A stretch of DNA of 64,000 bases, from assembly GCF_037392515.1 (NCBI RefSeq), contig NC_090290.1, forward strand, positions 55,130,753-55,194,752, in the 5' to 3' direction. Under the pieces are notes generated by a model. The model saw nothing but the letters and a program-made list of their open reading frames with translations. It made no database searches and was not told the origin of the DNA. Source of the stretch: Haliotis asinina (Eukaryota; Mollusca; Gastropoda; Lepetellida; Haliotidae). The translations under genes were made by a program, and so were the position numbers. Shown here piece after piece: positions 11,497 to 24,318 of the stretch. Each line of letters opens with the position of its first letter. Within the stretch, counting starts at the first letter, position 1.

Positions 11497-12099
11497 ATGT
11501 GACAAGTAAGAGAAACAAGCAAGGGATATAGTAATTTCTGCTCCAATACAGAATGAGGATTTTAAATACCGACACGAAGAATGCATATGACGATGATAGA
11601 TACACGTCAGTGTGAAACAGTGTTTTATACGACGGGGGGTTGTATGTAAAAATCATGGTTCTATACCAGACTACCATTTTGATTGCGCTAAGGATGAAAA
11701 TATTTGTAACAAATGTTACCTTTGTAATTTCACTTTCACAGAAAAAGTGCAGAGTCTAGTACCATTGTGTCCCGGCCAGGATCCGGATGTCAACTGTCGG
11801 AATCACCGGATTCGGATCTCGGATAACAACGGCCCAAATAACATGAGATTTGCATATGTATACTGAACAGCAAAAGAAATGCAACGCTGGCTTTTGGTCA
11901 AGTTTTTAAATAGAAGACATGAACGCTGACTTTTGTGAGATTTTATTTTCGCCATCTTCAGTGACGTGCAAATCTACCTTAATTAAGATCTTTCGTTGAC
12001 CGTTTACCTGTCGCTGCCCACGTAAGTGGAATTACACTTTCGCAGTAACCACTGTCAACAATGATTACCGGTATAATGTGTTATGTTTAGGATTACACT

Positions 12100-12300
12100 T
12101 TTACAGATTCTAGTACTTTTTGGTTGAGATCAATTCGGGATCCGAACCCACACCACCAAATCGCCAGCACACACAAAGTCAGCAGCAGCCTAAACAGCTC
12201 AGGAACTGCTACTGCCAGGGTATTTTCCAGCCAAACTAAACAGCTTGGTGTCGGATCATGGGGTGTCAATACCTCGTGCTTACCTAGGATACAAAACAAC
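12100..12300. repeat. Unclassified dispersed repeat with B-box-like core
   Basis: The block gattctagtactttttggttgag recurs in homeobox intron 1 at about 50420-50446, and here is followed by gggatccgaaccc. Sharing between distant sites marks it as dispersed; I cannot classify it. Confidence 0.35.
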
Positions 12301-14089
12301 AATATAAGCTGTCCACTGGTCACGTAGGGGGCATGGGTTGATGTACCTTCTATGTTCCCAGAGCTCGATGTCCCGTGGAAGTTTTGGGATGAAAGCAAGA
12401 CATTGTGTATGTTTCATTGCTCATACATGCTACTTTGATGTTCAATAAATAGCACTTTTGAGCACTGCATGAAATGGCTGTGAAAACAGCTTCTTAAACG
12501 GCCAGAATAACATTTATAAGTGATAAATGCCTCAAGTCAGAGGCCATTGACTTTATCCAAGTGTCCCAACAGTTCTTACTTCAAAATATACTTGGTCAAT
12601 ATCAGGTTATGATTTATCAACTTTGTATTAATATGTTCGAAACCTTTTTTTCTAAATGCAAGTTTTCTTGAAAAAAGATGAGAATGACATGATGGGGAGA
12701 AAGCACTATTTTCAAAGACAGATGTCGATGTGGAATCTGACTGTCCAATTGCACACCTGTCAGAGACAGATAATCTGTTCCTTTAGTGTGTAATATATGA
12801 ACAAAAGACAAAAGAATAACTTATTCAAAATCCTTTAAGTTATGAAAAATGACTAAACTTTGTAAGAGAACGAGCACAGTATAGTGATCCACACTTTCAA
12901 GAGATAAGCTGTGGGACATAATCATGAGGACTAACGCTGGGCAAGCTTGTATGCGTTCCTGCTGTAAAAACACTCTGAATATAAACAAGTTTAGGCCTGT
13001 TCCAAAACTTTTATTCTTCTGTAGGAGACAGTAGACAGTTGGAACTTGACAGGTCCTCACTGACCAAACTGGTAAACAATCTACATAAAGCAACAGAACA
13101 GAGCAAGCAGTAACACGATTAACTGTCAAGCTAAGCACTGCTTTAAACCTGGATGAAACCAATGCCGTTTACGTTACAAAGGTCCCGATGAATTATACAT
13201 AGTGAAGAGTTCAAACTTTCCAGCAAATTCTAGAAAACAGAAAGTGCTGCAGCTGGCTAAATAGAAAGCTATGCTTTTTTGCCTATCTGATCGCCAGTGT
13301 TTATCAAAATCTGATGTGGTCAGGTGCCACAAATTGGTTTCGGAATTTGGTCAGACACTGACTGCTATAGACACTTTGGCTGTGTTTCAAAAGCACGCTG
13401 GTGGTTGTTCACAAAGAATAGAAACAACATCTTCCACCAACCTCTTCTGTACTGAAACTAGACATGCTGGGGTCACATTTCCAAGCCTTCTCCAGAAAAG
13501 TATGTTGGTTTCAAACCAGTCTCCTGCACCGAACAGTCAGCTGGTGAAATGTGGGTGAACTGCAACAAGATCTTCTCTCAGATACAAGTACATGTGTCAC
13601 AAGAACAGACTCCTGTGCACTAAAATGTGTACATACTCAAAGTGAAAATGTCTTCACCATTCAGTTCAGTGTTTCAGAGAGTGATACTGATAACGATTGA
13701 TAAGAATCACTGGACATCTGTTCAACTCAAATCAACCTCATTCAAAGTGAAAGACGTACCAAATCGATTGTTTGTTCTAGAAGCCACGGCAGTTTGATGA
13801 AATCATGGCAACCACCTCGTGTTTGACCATGAGAAAAGGCCTTAAATAGTTATATTCTTTAAACGCAAAGGCGATTTTGAGAACATTACATTCATGTAGC
13901 TGCGGCGAAAACAATACAAATATTAATTCTTTTCAAAACGCCACATGTGTGTGATTGTAACCATCTTCAGCGCCTTCTGGTCATTTTAGACATGCACAGC
14001 AAACTGCAGGTGGATGGGAGGGAAACAGCATGCGGTGTCGATCACTATTAAAAGGCAAATTCTCTGTTTGATGTCGTTTTAGCCTGGAA

Positions 14090-14760
14090 ATATCGCCATA
14101 GGCCGCCTTGAAGCTAGGAGTTTGCAGGTGCCGGACATTTCAACTGTCATCAGAGCACCATGTCTCACATTTGGCATCATTTCCTGTAGACCAGTTCCGC
14201 CCAGGATCTCCCGAGAAGCGGTCGCCCAAAGGTTACCACCCAAGGCCAAGACCCCCACACGCGGGCTGCTCACATGGGTCATCGTCTTGCCACAGTTGCA
14301 TCCCTGGTTTGAACAGAATTTCTGACCGAACTGTCAGGGATCGATAGCGCAAAGTGGGGATTCGAGCAAACAGGGCAGTTGTCGTTTTTGTTTTGAGAGA
14401 CTTCGCCACAAACACAAAAGCTTTTGATGGGGCAAAGTAAGGAACCTTGGACACTGCAGGCGTGTCTGGTTCAATGATGAATCACGATTTCATCTTCACC
14501 GGCGAGATAAAACATTTTGCTCCTGATTGCAATCGATAGGTGAGGATAGTGGCATGGTATGGGGTGAAATATCCAGCACATAGAGACCTGATTTAATGGT
14601 GGTTCAAATGAATTTGACAACAAATCGGTACATCATGGAAGTCTTTGTACGTCACGTGCGTCCGATTACGGTCCGACAGAGGGCGTTGTTATAGCACAAC
14701 AACGCTACTTCACATACAGCACATGTCACTGTCTCCGCTACTTAACCAATTCGTCAACTT
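14090..14760 (+). pseudogene. Decayed Tc1-like transposase
   Basis: Plus-strand pieces in order: IAIGRLEARS (N-terminal, about 14095), then RRVWFNDESRFHLH (first catalytic D, about 14465-14505), GMVWGEIS (about 14555) and HNNATSHTAH (second catalytic box with N in place of D, about 14690). These are spread over different frames with stops, so it is an inactive transposase. Terminal inverted repeats were not found. Confidence 0.6.
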
Positions 14761-15894
14761 ATCCAGTCTGTGCCGAGACGGTACCGAGCAGTAATTGCTG
14801 GCAAAGGTGCTCATACGAAGTATTGACATTGACGCCATTTTGTAGGCTCAGGTGAACAGAAACACAAAAATAGAAGGCTGCTGTTCTGTTGTCTTTTTGT
14901 CTGCAGACAGTTTTATCATTGGAATTACATGAAATAACTGTTCTTATACTAACGCAATAAATTCTTCCCAAGACGGCATTTCCTTCACTGAAGAATATGT
15001 ATCTGGATCTCACTTTCAGTGTTATTGTGAAGACCGTTGCTACAACTGATAAACCGGATTAGAGGCATATGTAATATTTTCATGTTCTAGCTCTATAAAA
15101 TCTATGATGTTTGCTGAAATAGCGTTTCTATTTGGCACTGTGTATGTTCACCATCGTTAAATTTTAGAGCTAAAAATAACGTTTTGGTGTTAATTTCAGA
15201 CTGAAAGAAATAAAAAAGGCTTTGGTTACTGAAGGCATATGAAAAACATATTCAACAAGCAAATATGCATGGTTTGAAACCAAACACCTTTAACTGATGA
15301 ACACAAACGAATTTATGACATGCTTTCATCAAAATATCTTTCTAGGAATCTCATAAGCCACTTGACTATGTGCCAGGAAGTAGAAACAAGTGTTTGTCCT
15401 ACATTGGCTCAGTATGCAACGCTTACTGGTCAGTGTTTTCTGAGATGTGAAGCGGTTTCTCGGTTGCTATTTATTGACGTGACAGGACATGACAGAGCGT
15501 GACATTCTTTCAAATAGGGTGTTGCAAGCACTAAAATAATAATCGATAACACGCGCTGCCATAATCATTCAGTTCCGCATACACACTGAATTCTTTGAGT
15601 ATTACACTGTGTATCTATTAAAGCGTCTATGGGCAGACTATGTGTCCATTTTGTCTGTTTCCTCAGTGCTGACAATCTCCTACGACAACAATTCACGTAA
15701 ACAGGAAACCGTTTGTTGTTCAGCGTGCAGTAAAATCACAGACTTTCCTCCAGAGTTCAGAGTCACAAATCTACCCCAACCCCGAAGTGAGCTCAAGTTC
15801 GTCGATTTGTTAATTTCTACATGACTCATTATGGCATTGTGTTGAATTTTGGGTAGTTAGTTTATTTGCTTGCCAGTTAACTTCCACTGCAATG

Positions 15895-16100
15895 TAAGGT
15901 CCACTTGATGTACGCGGGATAGTAAGCGTATTTTGCCCAACTGGTAGTAGCCGTAACACATGTAAAGTTTTATGCGGGATAGTAGCATTTTTTACCTAAC
16001 TGGTAGATAGTAGCTCTAAAACATGTACAATGCACTTTCTGTGTGCGGTAAGTTTTTTGCCTACCAGTTACTGGTGGCAGCCGTAACAGAAGCTTGGAAA
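15895..16100. repeat. Diverged direct repeats
   Basis: Three loosely related units share gcgggatagta, then ccaactggtag or ctaccagttactggt, then agccgtaac or agctctaaaacatgta. Spacing is about 70 bp and divergence is high. Confidence 0.5.
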
Positions 16101-16639
16101 TGCGATCCCCTGTACAGCGGAACACTGTGTAAAGCTGAACCAAGAAAACCACACATCTTTGTAAACATCATAAACACGCAAACTATATCACTGAGAGTAA
16201 AACGGTCTTACTTGAAATGTAAATACAGTAAAACTGAGATTGTTTGCTGTGTTGCATTTGTCTATTTTGAGCATTCTTCTGTTCGGTGAATGCATTTGCT
16301 TAGTCATGAACGTTTAAACATTGTTTAGTGACGTATTTAAGATAATCCCAAATTTTAGTTTTAAGATGAGAAACATCTTTATGCGCTGATGAACACCTTA
16401 TATAAGCCTCAAATGTGCTTCTCACTACATATTAGGTCATCTCTTGATTTCCCAGAATGACCGTACCGCATTTGAGGTTTTTGTTTTGGCGGGACAGGTT
16501 TTACTTTTCATTAGTAAGACCGCTTCAAAGGGTTTAGTTTACCTAACTTTACATGAACATCAACATTCAAATGATACATGAGTGTTTGAAATTAATTTAA
16601 AAATATCGTTCTAGATTAAACTCACAGCACAAAGGTTTT

Positions 16640-16715
16640 CCAGAAGCGGGATTATAATCGCAATTCCCTCATCCGGAGGCAGACGCCCTACCGCATGGCC
16701 ACCGGGCCGAAGAAG
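16640..16715 (-). repeat. tRNA-like SINE head, minus strand
   Basis: The minus strand reads ggcccggtggccatgcggtaggg (A-box-like) and, about 40 bp on, attataatcccgct (a degraded B box). It resembles a tRNA with discriminator-end decay; it is probably a SINE fragment rather than a working tRNA. Confidence 0.45.
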
Positions 16716-16837
16716 GTGGCGGGGTTAAATTATCTACTTAAAGTTACTGTCATTAAATTGATTACGCGTGCTTCAGTTATTATTATGTAGCTTCATCTAC
16801 ACTGTAATTGCCCATCATTGACGGTATATATGTTAGA

Positions 16838-16955
16838 GAGAAAACACTTCTCTTCGGTTTTGGTAGACAATGTAAAACCATCGGGGTCGGGAAATCCCTC
16901 CGGTTTTACATTGTCTACCAAATCCTTGGAGACGTGTTTTCTCCTATACATAGTG
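16838..16955. repeat. Inverted repeat / MITE-like hairpin
   Basis: Left arm 16838-16888 (gagaaaacac ... ggtagacaatgtaaaacc) and right arm 16911-16954 (ggttttacattgtctacc ... gtgttttctc) are reverse complements with a few gaps around a centre of about 20 bases. The inner 18 bases pair perfectly. Confidence 0.85.
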
Positions 16956-17760
16956 AATTTCAGATAATAACAGATTACATAGGGCGTAACCTTCTCAGTT
17001 GAAAAGCCCTTATTAATTTTTTTCATAAAGAAACATATCCACGAAATAGTGAGTCGCCACGAAAATAGTGATTCTGTTTCACTCCTATCCATGCAAAGTT
17101 TGATCTAATCCCACTTTAAGGACTTTCCTTGAACATTTACAGTTTAGTTAACGAGTTCAGTTTTTCCCACTGTACATTAGAATACCATGCTTGGTGAGAT
17201 ACATAATCATCAAAATGCGACGTCATCAGCGACATGGCTCAAAACTCGTGCTGCCTTTCCCTTGTAAATTACGATTCTTGCACATTGTGGTATCTGTTAG
17301 AAAAACCGCGTGGGACACCCAGCAGCAATAACAAAATCGTTTAAAGGGATCGGCACATCGATTCTTTCTGCAGCCAGTATGATACATGTGAGCATCATAA
17401 CCTTCTCATAGCCTGTACATGAGACACGCGTATTTCAGCATATGAGGCGTCCTCTTCCAGCTGACGGTATGAGTGAAAAGGTGAAGTTATTCTGGTTTTA
17501 GAAGTGTGCCAGGTAAAACCAACGAGCACGTGGGTGAGCTATGAGTACAATCAGCAAGAACCGTCTTTTGAACCCCCATCCTCGACTTCTGGCTCACCTA
17601 GGGGACTAAACTCTGTATAATGCGGTACCTAAGACTACTCCGTCGGCCTTGCTGCTTCTTCTGCTGACCATGTATGACAATATGATGATGACTCGTACAT
17701 TATATGCGTCGGGATTTCATCGTCATTACTTCACTTCTTGTTAATTCTGATATGTGTGAT

Positions 17761-17900
17761 TTTAGTTTTACCCCGAGTTTAGCAATATTTTAGCAATATC
17801 GTGGCGGGGGACAGCAGAAATTGGCTTCACACATTGTACCCATCTGGGAAGTCGAACCGGTCTTCGGCGCGTTTTAACCACTAGGCTACACCACCAACCC
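17761..17900 (-). repeat. SINE family A copy
   Basis: Same block order as at 11350, ending aaccactaggctacaccacc. The tRNA-like head reads on the minus strand. Confidence 0.85.
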
Positions 17901-18738
17901 GTGGGTCTCCAACCATATTGCCATAGCGTATTGGCATTATTTAAGCAATATCACAGACATTGGATTCACACTGACAACGTACGAAGCCACGAAACAGTAG
18001 GCTGGAGACGACGGATGGATGCAGATGAAACCGCCTTGCTACTTAAGAGTTCCTTTCATTCACGTCTACACTACTGTACAGCATATGTTAAACATCTATG
18101 TGACCTGCATTACAGCGTTCAAGAATACAGGTGTTGTACACCTACATATATGATTGATTTCCTTCTCTCTGTGCACAGCGTCTGTTCGATATATTCAACA
18201 GATGGTTATTGATAGAGACGGCGTGAGGTGTGTCGTCTACCATCGCTCTTGTTGGCAAATGAACGTACTAGTATATGACTGAAAGCGTGTTACGGGGAGC
18301 TTGTTACTTAGCCACTCAGTGTCATGTCGTCGTCATCAAATAACATCAGTTTTAATATCGCACGACTCATGACGCATGGCGTGAGGGCAGGATGTATTTT
18401 CAATACAAACACGTGTTACTGTATATTTTAAAACCGATTTTTCAGGACATCCAACAACGGCCAGGGAACAATAACATTTGTCTATAAAATTGGAGGCAAA
18501 AATAAAATTTTGTTCCAACAACTCCTGCAACCAGTTAAAACTGATATCCGACATGTATCTATGTAAAATACCTTGCTGAAGGTTTTCACCATGTCTGTAT
18601 TGACAGAGAATACAGGATTATTGGTTGGTTATTTACAACCACATTACTCTGTCAGCAAGCAGCGAATGAGCAACTGGTGATCAACTGTCAACACCGTCTC
18701 CCGGTTACAACATGCTACGAAATCGTATGGAGGTAACT

Positions 18739-18962
18739 ACCCGTGAAGGTCCGAGTTATTGATCTTCAGTAGCCCATGATGCTTGTCGCAAGAGGCGACA
18801 AACGGGATCGGCTGGTTACATGTCATCGGTTCCCAGTTTTACGGGTCGATGCTTATGCTGTTGATCGCTGGACTGTCTGGTCCCGACTCGATTATTTACA
18901 GACCGCCGCTACATAGCTAGAATGTTGCTGAGTGCGGCGTAAAACTAGTCTCATTCACTCGC
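18739..18962 (-). repeat. Dispersed repeat family B, reverse copy
   Basis: A near full-length copy from cccgtgaaggtcc through gcttgtcgcaagaggcgac and tgtctggtcccgac to gagtgcggcgtaaaacta and cattcactc. Confidence 0.9.
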
Positions 18963-20276
18963 TTATGGAGGTAACGAGGGCATGTGAGGTGGGGGAACAG
19001 CCACAACTGACATGTCTTTGCAGGTGTTTGTGACGTTACTACCAGTTGTGTTGCCCAGTACTCACCTTTCCACACATATATCACGTCACCACTGTTTATA
19101 TTATCATGAACCATGAACTCTTCTTTCAGCAGATATTTCTCATGCTAATTCTATAAGACAGACATTCATTTTTAATCGAAGCATTATTGCATTTCATTGT
19201 TTTTGTTCATCGTTCATCGTTCTTGCTCACAGTTAGTCAAGAGTAATCTAGAATCAGAGTTCGCGGTAGGTTTTGTAAGGGTGCGTTCAGAAATATAATC
19301 ATGAATATTTAGTCCAGATCTTATGCGCTAGAAAATTTCATTACAATCCTGAATTATTTCAAAATGTGCTTTTTTATAGGTTGCTGTTTTAGGGTACTGT
19401 CTAAAATTAAGTATGTCAGAATCTATGCGTCTAATTTTTTGCATGAAAAATGCAGGTTTCTAGAATGTTACACAGTCTAGAGTGTTCTAGAGCACACAAA
19501 ACATGTTGGTTCCTTTGCAGTAATCTGTATTGATTTATTTAATTGTAATACCACTGTTAAAACCATCGCCGTCTCGTCGAAGATCTGGTTTCGGTTCTCC
19601 ATATAGGTACATTGTGTGAAGCCGATTCCTGGTGTCATCCACCCTGATATTGCAGGAAGATTGTGTAAACCTACACTCACTCATTCGCTGAAATAACCCA
19701 GCCATATATATGTAAGTATGAAAGACCATTTCTAGGATGTGAATTATCAAAGGCGCTGATATTGAGGATACTAAACGACCTTCCGTGTGTTACCCTATTT
19801 ATCAAACGAGTGAATGATTTGGTATCAAACGAGCAAGCCCGATATAAGCGATTCGTTTGCTTACTCTAAGAGATTTTCGGCTTGCAACACACCCCAAGAG
19901 TGCATCCCTACTCCGGTGCACCCCGTTCTTGGTTTGCATTTGCGTCACTCAGCTAACATCCCTGGTGGAAACATTGCGTCTCTGTTTTCCGAGGGATAAA
20001 ATGTCTCAGTTCGACTCGCAATTTATCACCCACTCTGTAACGTTCGCAATGTTTATATTCCCACAATGCAGTCGTGGAATGTCGCTTGACGTGTCAACTT
20101 CATCTGGATGTGCTGAGCTACACATACCCTGGTAGTAGAAATGAGACTTTCATATTACCCCATATATGGTTTACATGAATAAGAGATGCAATTAAAATAA
20201 TTTAGAGACGATATTTAATCCGATCGTAAACCGTTATCAAATCGTTTATCATTTGTTTTTTTACTGGAAACGTTCG

Positions 20277-20302
20277 TCTTGGCGTGTCGGGACAGACACG
20301 TC
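20277..20302. repeat. Short hairpin
   Basis: TTGGCGTGTC, a six-base loop, then GACACGTCAA: a ten-base stem with one mismatch-like wobble. No conserved RNA family recognised. Confidence 0.6.
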
Positions 20303-20417
20303 AATAGAACAGCGCATTAGTTCTTCATTTAGGTCACCGATGCCGTTTGTTTTCTGTCTTAGATTAATCGTAATTATCATTAGAAAAAATTAAATTTGGC
20401 ATCTTAGAAAAGAAATA

Positions 20418-20530
20418 CATTTCGTTCTACCCCAATGAGTTTTGTAATAAAGTATAGTTTTGCCCTGAACTATTATAACATCAAAGCATTCGGACTACTA
20501 TACTTTAACACATTGGGGTAGAGCGAACTT
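20418..20530. repeat. Inverted repeat
   Basis: ttcgttctaccccaatg ... aaagtatagt on the left pairs with actatacttt ... cattggggtagagcgaa on the right, with an unpaired middle of about 40 bases. It is consistent with a small MITE or foldback element. Confidence 0.75.
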
Positions 20531-23500
20531 CATTTCCAAAGTCTTGTTACTCAGGGTACTCGGCGGCAGCCACATAACCACATACCAAAATGATCCCTCA
20601 ACCGGTAAATGTAGTTTGAATTTACAAAGATAAGTTAAAAAAACATATACTTATGTTTCACTCGGTATACATACAACCATATCACAAAGACACGACAATA
20701 TATAATATATACCATCGGTCACTTGTCCGATGAGACACGGGGTATCTGAGAAATCGCAACAGTAGGATAAAAGTATAAACCAATCAGTTAGCCAAAATTC
20801 AAGTTATATCAAAATTAAGAGAGTGTATGAAGCTAAAAATATCTTTGTATTAGTAGATAAATTATGACTTAATCCTCTGTATCATACAGGTTATTTATTA
20901 TGGGGGAAATGTAGTTACATATTCAGTGGGAATAGTGAGTCAGTTTCCTGATCAGAAGCACAATATTAACAGTGCGAGTTCAAACTTTCTCCTCTAACAC
21001 GCAGGTTGGGGAATAACTAAGCTAACATTTTGCATAATGTGTGCAAATTGTTCTTCCGGGGCTAACCTTTCTAAGTAAATATATGCAGGAGAAGGTATGT
21101 GGAGAAATCACGCTACAGATCGGAGTAATGTTCACATTCTACTAAAATCTGTGTCTCATCCAGTACTATAATGGCCACCCGTATGCAATCCGACATCGGC
21201 GATGTCTGAAAACACCACAAAGTGAACATATGTTATGTTTGGCATTTTTCCTCCGATTGTCTGTATATATTCCTGTAATAACGACTGCCATATGTCGCCA
21301 TTTCCCGATGAGACATCTGCGTTACCAACGACGTTGAGCGTTGAACAAAACTCAACACCCTCTCAAAAGCATCGTTCAACATGACATCATGACAGAACAA
21401 TGTTTTATCTTTCTTCAATGTTTTTTTGCAACACGCAACGCTCTATAACAGTTTTGCTGGACCAAAAACCTTATCAATAAACTAATCGATAATAAAATAC
21501 ATAAATTACATAATAAAACACAAACTTTGAATTGTCCTTACACGTAATCATCCTCTACTGACACGCAAATATACAAAAGCATGTTGTTTTTATCATATTT
21601 GACCAACTGGTATTTTCTGTTCATTATATTTTTGTTGTATTATAATTCAAGGTATCTTTAACACCTTTTGTCAGTTCTTGTCAAGGACCCAGTAAAAATC
21701 ATATTTGTGACCGCTCCGATTGAATTCACAATCTAAACATTACAGATCAATATATTAAATTATCGATTTCAAACACGGTTTGAACACTGGCAGTCACAGA
21801 GAACGTACTGTTGTATTCGAAGAATATCATACCTAGCACAAGCAATCCTACAGTTGTTATTGGAGCTCATGTTAAGTTCCAATGCAGCAATGTTACACGA
21901 GAACATGACGGGACGCCGTTCAATACACACAACCTGTTGCCGTTATTGTGGAATTTGTAACGGGATCGACTATCTAGTCGCGAGTTATTGCGCTGTACAG
22001 CTGCATGCAGCCAATTTATATGTAGGGACATGAAAAGAACAGACATACGCCTCGGAATACTAGTACCTCAGTCCACTTTGTCAGAAGCCTAACGCCCATA
22101 ATGTGTATGTAAAGTTGAACATATTCCTGGCCCCTTCATTACCAGATAACGGCAGATAACAGCAGGATAGTTCGGTGAGTAATTAAAGCATTGCTTACAG
22201 GTTTGAGTGATGAATTTTTTCTTTTGTTCGTAGCTGAAACCACGACTACTGATTTATTAGCATGAAATTAATGAATATTTAGTTTCGATGTTCCGATACT
22301 GTGATATTAAATGCTTAAAAAAAGCCGGCAGCGGGTGAATTAAATTATAAATGAAGACATAGTGTATACTACACCAACAACGTCCGACTGATGTCGCGAT
22401 ACGGACTGTAGACCACTTATATTATTTCATTATGGAAGCTGAAATCCTTAAAACCTTATTAATATACAATGGATGCAGCTAAGGTTAAACCTTTGTCTTT
22501 CTAAACTATGAGACTAATTCTTTAAAACAACAGACCGTTGCACTGAAGACTATCATACGGATATTCGAGGGTGGGTAACAGACAGCAATTCTACCAGTAC
22601 ATTTATTCCCGGATATAGAGCTATCGTTTCTAAAATATATTAATCGAAAAGCAATGTAATTAGATCCATCAGAAGCTCAGGAAAGTGTGTCTTCCTGTTG
22701 TCGAGGCAATCAAGAATGGGTCTTTGGTAATCGTTCTACACTGTAAAACTGCTTTCTCACGTTTCTCCACTGTGTGTTTCTGGTATTACGCCCAAACATT
22801 AACACACTTATAAAATCCAGACCCATGTCAGCACGTTTGTTCCTGCACGTAAAGGGCATGTAGCACGTGTAACATGATATGGTGTGATATGACGTTATTC
22901 AGTTTGAACGGACAACAGTTGTAACGTTAAGTCGTCATGACAGTATAATATATATGCATATATACACTGTGAAATTGATGTTATTTACCAGACCCCCGAA
23001 ATTCCTCGCCCACTCATGCATATTTGCCACAAAACTATGTTTGCATATTCACCGAGACTCCGCATAAGACTCTACCATCTGCCACCTAGAAACATTCATC
23101 GTGTCCCACTTATTGATCAACCCTGGGGATGGTGTCAAAATAAAAGAAAACATTTAATCGTGATGAAAGGAATTGGAAAATGTATGAATTTTATACATTT
23201 CCTGAGCAAATTGCTCCAATCAATCCACCCACATAGGGTAATCGACTTATTCAGACAAACACATATATTCAAAATATGGCCATTGCTTTGATATCAATAG
23301 TGAATAATCGCAAATGAGTGATTCAGTTTAGCAAAACCAAAATTGGATTAGGTAGAGTGGATTAAATTCTCATCTGATCTACACCAGCTCTTTTTTTGTT
23401 GATGAATATCATGAATATATGTTTTAATGATAAAATAATGGCGAGGCATGGGTCTTAAAGCGAAAACTGAAAACTTGATCCTGGGAACCTTCAGACATAT

Positions 23501-24035
23501 TACGTCTACCGATGGTGGTATCTTCATACATACGAACTGAAAAACCTACATGAAATATGATATATACTCAATGTCTTAACACGCAAATCAGTCGGAATTA
23601 CATCCGTTCCATTTACAAGAGAACAAAAAGCACTTATGGGGAACGTCTACCAAGAAAATCTAGTTATGTTTGTTTTATGGAGAGAACCGTGGGTGTACAC
23701 GTGGAAAATCGATTCCATTCAAATAGATAATACAGAAGCAAAGTAGGAGTTTATTGAACGTCGATTGACACTGAGAACTGCCTTCTCGTGACCTGCAAAA
23801 AACCGAAGTCTCCACTACCTTACTGTGACTCTGTGTAACATTATATGCACTCACACATTCGTCTGATAGCTGTCAGACACTGCATCTTGGTACACGCGTA
23901 CATAACATAACATTGGTTTGATTTTAACGCCGCTTCAGTAGTATTTCACGGTTTACCTGTATAATCAATTACAGGTGTTGTTTTACTGTTATCACTTGCT
24001 TTGACTAGTGTTTCATAATCAGACAGATTGTCAAG

Positions 24036-24318
24036 ATGGCTACAGCTGAAAGCCTGAAGGACGACCATCTGACATGCAGTATCTGTTACCGACCCTTCAC
24101 CGAGCCGAAGACGCTGCAGTGTCTTCATACCTTCTGCCATGAATGTCTGCAGCATCACATCAACCATGGCAACCACATCCGGGGAATTCCTTGTCCTGTC
24201 TGTCGACACGTGACAGTCCCACAAGACTCGTTTCAGCCACGTCAGAAATGGGCAGGGCTCATCAAAACAGATTTCAAACTAGCTGGGATATTGGAAGCCT
24301 TAGGGCAAATGGAGAGAG
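24036..24318 (+). CDS. TRIM-like gene exon 1: RING finger
   Basis: Begins at ATG 24036 (aagATGGCT, good context). Encodes MATAESLKDDHLTCSIC and the complete RING; it ends EALGQMER in phase 1 before gtgaaag. A 174-bp intron follows. Confidence 0.88.

Larger units (their letters stand above)
10800..24035. other. Intergenic stretch without a recognisable host gene
   Basis: 13 kb between the lectin and TRIM-like genes. It contains SINE copies (11350, 16640, 17761, 18739), a Tc1-like relic (14090-14760), perfect or near-perfect inverted repeats (16838, 20277, 20418) and diverged direct repeats (15900-16100). Open frames are short and show no family signature. Confidence 0.55.
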
